A stretch of DNA of 64,000 bases from Clostridiales bacterium (GTDB taxonomy: Bacteria; Bacillota; Clostridia; Lachnospirales; Lachnospiraceae): positions 62,001 to 126,000 of the forward strand of contig JAAYNV010000038.1 in assembly GCA_012520645.1 (NCBI GenBank). The letters are read 5' to 3'. Positions 60,454 to 64,000 of the stretch are shown piece after piece. Under the pieces are notes generated by a model. That model had not been told where the DNA came from and searched no databases. It saw only the letters and a program-made list of their open reading frames with translations. The number at the start of each line of letters is the position of its first letter. Position 1 is the stretch's first letter. The position numbers and the translations under genes are program-made.

Positions 60454-62275
60454 AAAATATTATAGACGTTCTGTTATTTTTCTGGAACTTTTATTGTGCC
60501 TGCTGTTTATAGCAGGCACTGCTTTCTATATTGATTATTCCGCAAAGCAGGATGAGACACCGGTACAAAAAACCGTATCAGAAAATGCCGTTCCAAAACT
60601 CAAGGCATTGTTTCCGGTCAAAACGACTGCGGAAGCAGAAAAACCTCTTCTGACCGAAACCTTCTCTGTTTCCGCAGTTCCTCTTCCTTCGGATGCACCG
60701 CACAACTTTCTTACCAAAGACCTCGCTGCGGCAATGCCGTCCATCCGCCTTTGGAAAGATGAAACCGATGGAACCTATTATCTGTTTCTTCCTTCTTATG
60801 CAAAAAATGCAAGGCTTTCTGTTTTCTCTGACCTCGATCAGGGAATCCGGATTGATGGGGTCTTTTACCACAACGGAGACTTTCTTACTTTAGAAACCGG
60901 AACACATATCCTCTCCGATGCCGAAGGTACCGGGGAATATCCCTTTGAGGTCCTTCATTCCGCTAACATTCAGACCTTATACACCCACACAGAATCCGGT
61001 TCCCTGGATTATCTGCTGAAATCCAAAAATAATATCGAATCCGGTGCTGCCGTTATCATTGATTCGAATGGAAATCCGATCTATCTGGGTGCGATGGAAA
61101 AACTGACCGGACATGGCAATTCCTCCTGGCTTGCCACAGACAAACGTTCCTTCCAGATAACATTTCCGGAACAGGTCAATCTGTTCCAAATGGGAGCTGC
61201 CAAAAACTGGATTCTGGTGTCCAACGCTTTTGATCCTTCCATGCTCCGCAATTACATTACCTACGATCTTGCAGCACAGATTGGACTCTCCTATTCACCG
61301 GATGCGGTTTTTACCGACTGGTATGCAGACGGCGAATATCAGGGCACCTACATGCTCTGTGAGAAAGTCGAAGTCGGAAAAAACCGGGTTGCCATTGCAG
61401 ATTTAGAAAATGATACAAAAGCCGTCAATCATATGTCCGAAAGTCTTATGGAATTTCCGCGCAGATTTGTCGGATCCGAAAACTCCCGCGGAAGCTACAA
61501 AGGCTTTGAACTGGAAAATCCTGCTGACATTACCGGCGGCTACCTCATTTCCCTTGAGCTAAACAGCGATGTGGAACCCCGCTACTCAAATGAGCTGAGC
61601 GGTTTTGTGACTTACCGGAATCAGGCGGTCGTAGTCAAACGCCCTGCCTGTGCATCTACCGAACAGGTAGAATACATCCGTAATCTTTATCAGTCTGCTG
61701 AGGATGCAATTATGTCCGAAAACGGAATCAATGAAGAAACCGGCTTTTACTACACCCACTACATTGATGTGGAAAGCTTCGCCTTAAAATATATCATTGA
61801 AGAGATTACAAAAAACATGGATGCCCAGTACTCCAGCCAGTTTTTCTATAAACCGGAAGACAGCGTAAGCCGGAAGCTCTTTGCCGGTCCGGTGTGGGAT
61901 TATGACCGTGCATGGGGCTGCAGCGGAACACGAGTCGGAGTTGATCTTTCCGATCCGGAAACCTTCTACGTAAACCAATATACCTACGAGGGTACCTTAT
62001 GGTATGGTCTGTACCAGCATGATAATTTTGTACACTATGTAAAATCTGTCTTTTCCAAACGCGTCCGTCCGGAACTGCAGAAAACTCTGGACTATAAACT
62101 GGACATTTATGCAGACCAGCTTTCCGATTCTGCCGTGATGAATGATTACCGTTGGCATGTTACTGAAGGTATTTCCATGAAAGAAAAGGAAAAATCCTAT
62201 CAGAAAGCGGTTGCCTCCGTCAAGGATTTTGGAAAAAAACGTCTTTTGTTCTTAGAACAGGAGTGGTGCGAATAA
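60446..62275 (+). CDS. CotH-like kinase family membrane/extracytoplasmic protein
   Basis: 609 residues from ATG 60446 (GGAG eight bases upstream; an ATG 12 bases earlier is less likely). N-terminal membrane anchor (about 8-29), linker, a beta-rich region (about 85-180), then the CotH domain (about 200-540): GHGNSSWLATDKRSFQITFP, NWILVSNAFDPSMLRN, DGEYQGTYMLCEKVEVGKNR, NMDAQYSSQFFY and GPVWDYDRAWGCSG, the last two holding the kinase-type Asp residues. B. subtilis CotH phosphorylates spore coat proteins; here the anchor places the domain outside the cell. The partner may be a VTC-derived or wall component. Confidence 0.85.
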   Translation: MVKKYYRRSVIFLELLLCLLFIAGTAFYIDYSAKQDETPVQKTVSENAVPKLKALFPVKTTAEAEKPLLTETFSVSAVPLPSDAPHNFLTKDLAAAMPSIRLWKDETDGTYYLFLPSYAKNARLSVFSDLDQGIRIDGVFYHNGDFLTLETGTHILSDAEGTGEYPFEVLHSANIQTLYTHTESGSLDYLLKSKNNIESGAAVIIDSNGNPIYLGAMEKLTGHGNSSWLATDKRSFQITFPEQVNLFQMGAAKNWILVSNAFDPSMLRNYITYDLAAQIGLSYSPDAVFTDWYADGEYQGTYMLCEKVEVGKNRVAIADLENDTKAVNHMSESLMEFPRRFVGSENSRGSYKGFELENPADITGGYLISLELNSDVEPRYSNELSGFVTYRNQAVVVKRPACASTEQVEYIRNLYQSAEDAIMSENGINEETGFYYTHYIDVESFALKYIIEEITKNMDAQYSSQFFYKPEDSVSRKLFAGPVWDYDRAWGCSGTRVGVDLSDPETFYVNQYTYEGTLWYGLYQHDNFVHYVKSVFSKRVRPELQKTLDYKLDIYADQLSDSAVMNDYRWHVTEGISMKEKEKSYQKAVASVKDFGKKRLLFLEQEWCE

Positions 62276-62278
62276 GCA

Positions 62279-63325
62279 TCACTTCTTTTTTATTTTGCCA
62301 AACAGCAAAAAATCTGTAACTGCCAGTTTTTTTAATGTAAAAATAAAGAAAGCAGTCAGTACGCTCATAATCAGAAATGTCACTGCGCCCACACCCGCTC
62401 CCTTTATACTGTACAAGGAAAGCCCGGCATCCTGCTTCCCTAAAATGCGGGCAAACCGGAAATGCAGCACATAAATTTCCAAAGTGTACATACCCAGATA
62501 AGAAAACAGGCTCTTCATTTTCCCCTGCGGGAGATGATAAATACCGTAAAAGCAGATGTAAGTGCCGCATGCAGATGCCAACATCTGAAGCAGCCACTCC
62601 ATGCGGCTGTGGGCATATACCATATCAAAGCGTACGACCAGAATCAAAAACAGCACAAAACCCACCCAGAAAATCATCCTTTTACTAATCCGGCTGCTCT
62701 TACTGATTCTGCCAGCTCTACATATCTTTTCCGCTCTGCGTTGTTCTCCCTGTTTCCCATCCTGCCGCCGGCTTAAAAAAGCAGCAGTCAAAAAACCGCC
62801 AAAATAGAACGGAAAATAATTTACTGTAAGCGCAGGTCCCAGAAACGTATTTCCGGACAGATAATGCAGGCTTATCACTGCCGCCTCCATTGCTGCAGCA
62901 ATACAGAATCCTACCCAGCCCATTTTCAGACCATCCTTCACATAAAGAGCCAGACACAGCATTCCATTCAATAAAAACAGCGTAAGTAAAAACCAAAGCC
63001 CCGTATCCGGCTGATACAATACACGGATAAATTTTCCCGGAAAATCCGTTACATTCGTCAGAAAAATCCAGCTTACAAAAGGTACCAGACAGGAAACTGC
63101 TCTCTTTCCAATCTGTCTGCCGAGTTCCCTTCCTGTCATATCAGACTTTTTTCTCCCTGCAGCATAACCGCTGACTACCATAAAAAGAGGCATCTGAACT
63201 GCCTTTATGGCATCATAAAAATAACCGTCTGCCATATTGTTGAGCACAATACAATGCCCGATCATAACCAGTAAAATAGCAAAGCCACGCACCGCATCCA
63301 GACTGTTGTCCCTCTCTTGTCCCAT
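62279..63325 (-). CDS. Membrane acyltransferase (Acyltransferase_3 family)
   Basis: 348 residues from ATG 63325 (GGAGAGG five bases upstream); a longer frame to 63388 overlaps the upstream gene. About ten membrane helices. DNSLDAVRGFAILLVMIGHC holds the conserved Asp, Arg and His24, and FMVVSGYAAGRKKSD follows; this is an OafA-like O-acyltransferase. A charged insertion near 190-225 (SRRQDGKQGEQRRAEKICRA) is a cytoplasmic loop. It converges on the CotH-like gene with only three bases between the stops, and I see no clear terminator there. Confidence 0.85.
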   Translation of the reverse strand: MGQERDNSLDAVRGFAILLVMIGHCIVLNNMADGYFYDAIKAVQMPLFMVVSGYAAGRKKSDMTGRELGRQIGKRAVSCLVPFVSWIFLTNVTDFPGKFIRVLYQPDTGLWFLLTLFLLNGMLCLALYVKDGLKMGWVGFCIAAAMEAAVISLHYLSGNTFLGPALTVNYFPFYFGGFLTAAFLSRRQDGKQGEQRRAEKICRAGRISKSSRISKRMIFWVGFVLFLILVVRFDMVYAHSRMEWLLQMLASACGTYICFYGIYHLPQGKMKSLFSYLGMYTLEIYVLHFRFARILGKQDAGLSLYSIKGAGVGAVTFLIMSVLTAFFIFTLKKLAVTDFLLFGKIKKK

Positions 63326-63327
63326 TG

Positions 63328-64000
63328 TCACCTCTCCAGCCTTTCCATCATTTTCCCGGTAAACCTCTGCATCGGCTTGTCCACACACCTATAAAGACAC
63401 CATGCCGTCAAGCCGGAAACAAAAAAGCTTAACAAATATGTCAAAAACGCCAGTACATTGTAAGGAAGCCTTCCGTACATGGCAGCAAAAAAAGCGGCTG
63501 ACACTGTACAAAGCACCGGAAAATGTACCAGATAAAAGCAGTAGGATATCCGGCTGAACTTTGCCAAAAACCGTCTGTTAAAAAAACTCTGCACCGGTTT
63601 CAAATACATAACCGACAGAAGAAAAACCGGCAATGCTGCATTATAATAAAACAGAACTTTGGGCGGAAGCCATTCATACATCGTTCCCTCCACTTTTCCA
63701 AAGGACGGATAGGTCAGAAAAAACAGGCTCATAGCGAACAATATCCACATAAAAGAGCTGTTCTGTAAGAGCTTTCCACACCAGCTTTCCATCATTCCCA
63801 ATCCGGTATACTGTTTCTTCTCATTCTCCCCATCCATGACATATAGTTCCGCTGCCGCGGCTGCCAGAATCATACAAAGGTAATCGGTTCTTATGAACCA
63901 AAAAGCAAGAAATCCATATGCCAAAAATCTCCACCAATACTTCCACTTTCGTGTCACAAGCAGCACCGCTGCAATAAACATACAGCCTAAAAATTCATAC
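63328..64000 (-). CDS. Membrane acyltransferase (Acyltransferase_3), 5' end off window
   Basis: Partial: the frame is open through position 64000 (YEFLGCMFIAAVLLV), so the N-terminal part with the catalytic His is outside. About 223 residues with six or more membrane helices are visible; RISYCFYLVHFPVLC near the C-terminal third is the usual second signature of Acyltransferase_3 proteins, and the end VDKPMQRFTGKMMERL matches their basic tail. Its stop is directly adjacent to the start of the next acyltransferase gene (63325), so two related enzymes are co-translated, perhaps acylating different positions. Confidence 0.78.
   Translation of the reverse strand, partial: YEFLGCMFIAAVLLVTRKWKYWWRFLAYGFLAFWFIRTDYLCMILAAAAAELYVMDGENEKKQYTGLGMMESWCGKLLQNSSFMWILFAMSLFFLTYPSFGKVEGTMYEWLPPKVLFYYNAALPVFLLSVMYLKPVQSFFNRRFLAKFSRISYCFYLVHFPVLCTVSAAFFAAMYGRLPYNVLAFLTYLLSFFVSGLTAWCLYRCVDKPMQRFTGKMMERLER

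Overview
The window looks like part of a chromosome from a mid-GC Clostridia, most likely a gut Lachnospiraceae. The supporting signs are strong AGGAGG-type ribosome sites, a Spo0A-type DNA-binding domain, an EpsG-type polymerase, a GH94 phosphorylase relic, and a VTC/DUF4956/CotH cluster. This placement is an inference; there is no rRNA or marker gene to fix it. I found no tRNA, rRNA, transposase, integrase or CRISPR array.

Nearly the whole window is one very large cell-surface glycan locus, read mostly from the minus strand (right to left). Going down the coordinates: 63.3-62.3 kb holds two membrane acyltransferases. 57.7-62.3 kb (plus strand) holds UDP-glucose dehydrogenase, a VTC-type protein, DUF4956 and a CotH-like kinase. 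57.6-51.4 kb holds a dTDP-3-amino-3,6-dideoxyhexose module (FdtA/FdtB-like), a GtrB/GtrII sugar-decoration pair and an SH3b membrane protein. 51.2-48.7 kb holds a broken GH94 gene. 48.7-47.3 kb (plus) holds an AraC-type regulator and a DUF212 protein. 47.1-42.3 kb holds GDP-L-fucose synthesis (gmd, fcl, manC) plus a membrane protein. 42.1-41.7 kb holds a receiver-less Spo0A effector domain. 41.6-31.2 kb holds the chain-assembly core: Wzz-like regulator, long-type phosphoglycosyl transferase, GT2 enzymes, EpsG-like polymerase and GT-C-like proteins. 31.1-23.7 kb holds further glycosyltransferases and a PglK-like ABC flippase. 23.2-19 kb holds pseB, pseC, pseF and pseG for pseudaminic acid. 19-5.8 kb holds GT-C proteins, acyl- and acetyltransferases, a WecE aminotransferase and an O-antigen-ligase-like protein. 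5.7-0 kb holds a Pgl-like set: PglF-like dehydratase, PglE-like aminotransferase, PglC-like transferase and a PglA-like GT4 that runs off the left edge.

The genes provide many activated sugars (GDP-fucose, UDP-glucuronate, Fuc3N-type, Fuc4N-type, a bacillosamine-type sugar and a pseudaminic acid precursor). They also provide two priming transferases, two polymerase/ligase-like proteins, one flippase and a large set of transferases and decorating enzymes. At least two lipid-linked glycans are probably made here. RmlA/RmlB, PseI and phosphomannomutase are not in the window and must lie elsewhere.

The most unusual signal is non-coding. The two longest intergenic gaps (1704-2072 and 23249-23685) each contain a large nested inverted-repeat element. 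Both share the same central helix, and on the minus strand both carry hairpins whose loops read NGGA in a CA-NGGA-UG context. That is close to, and in one hairpin identical with, the core of the known CsrA/RsmA binding consensus. They look like two members of one structured RNA family, possibly a CsrA-binding leader or sponge placed in surface-glycan operons.
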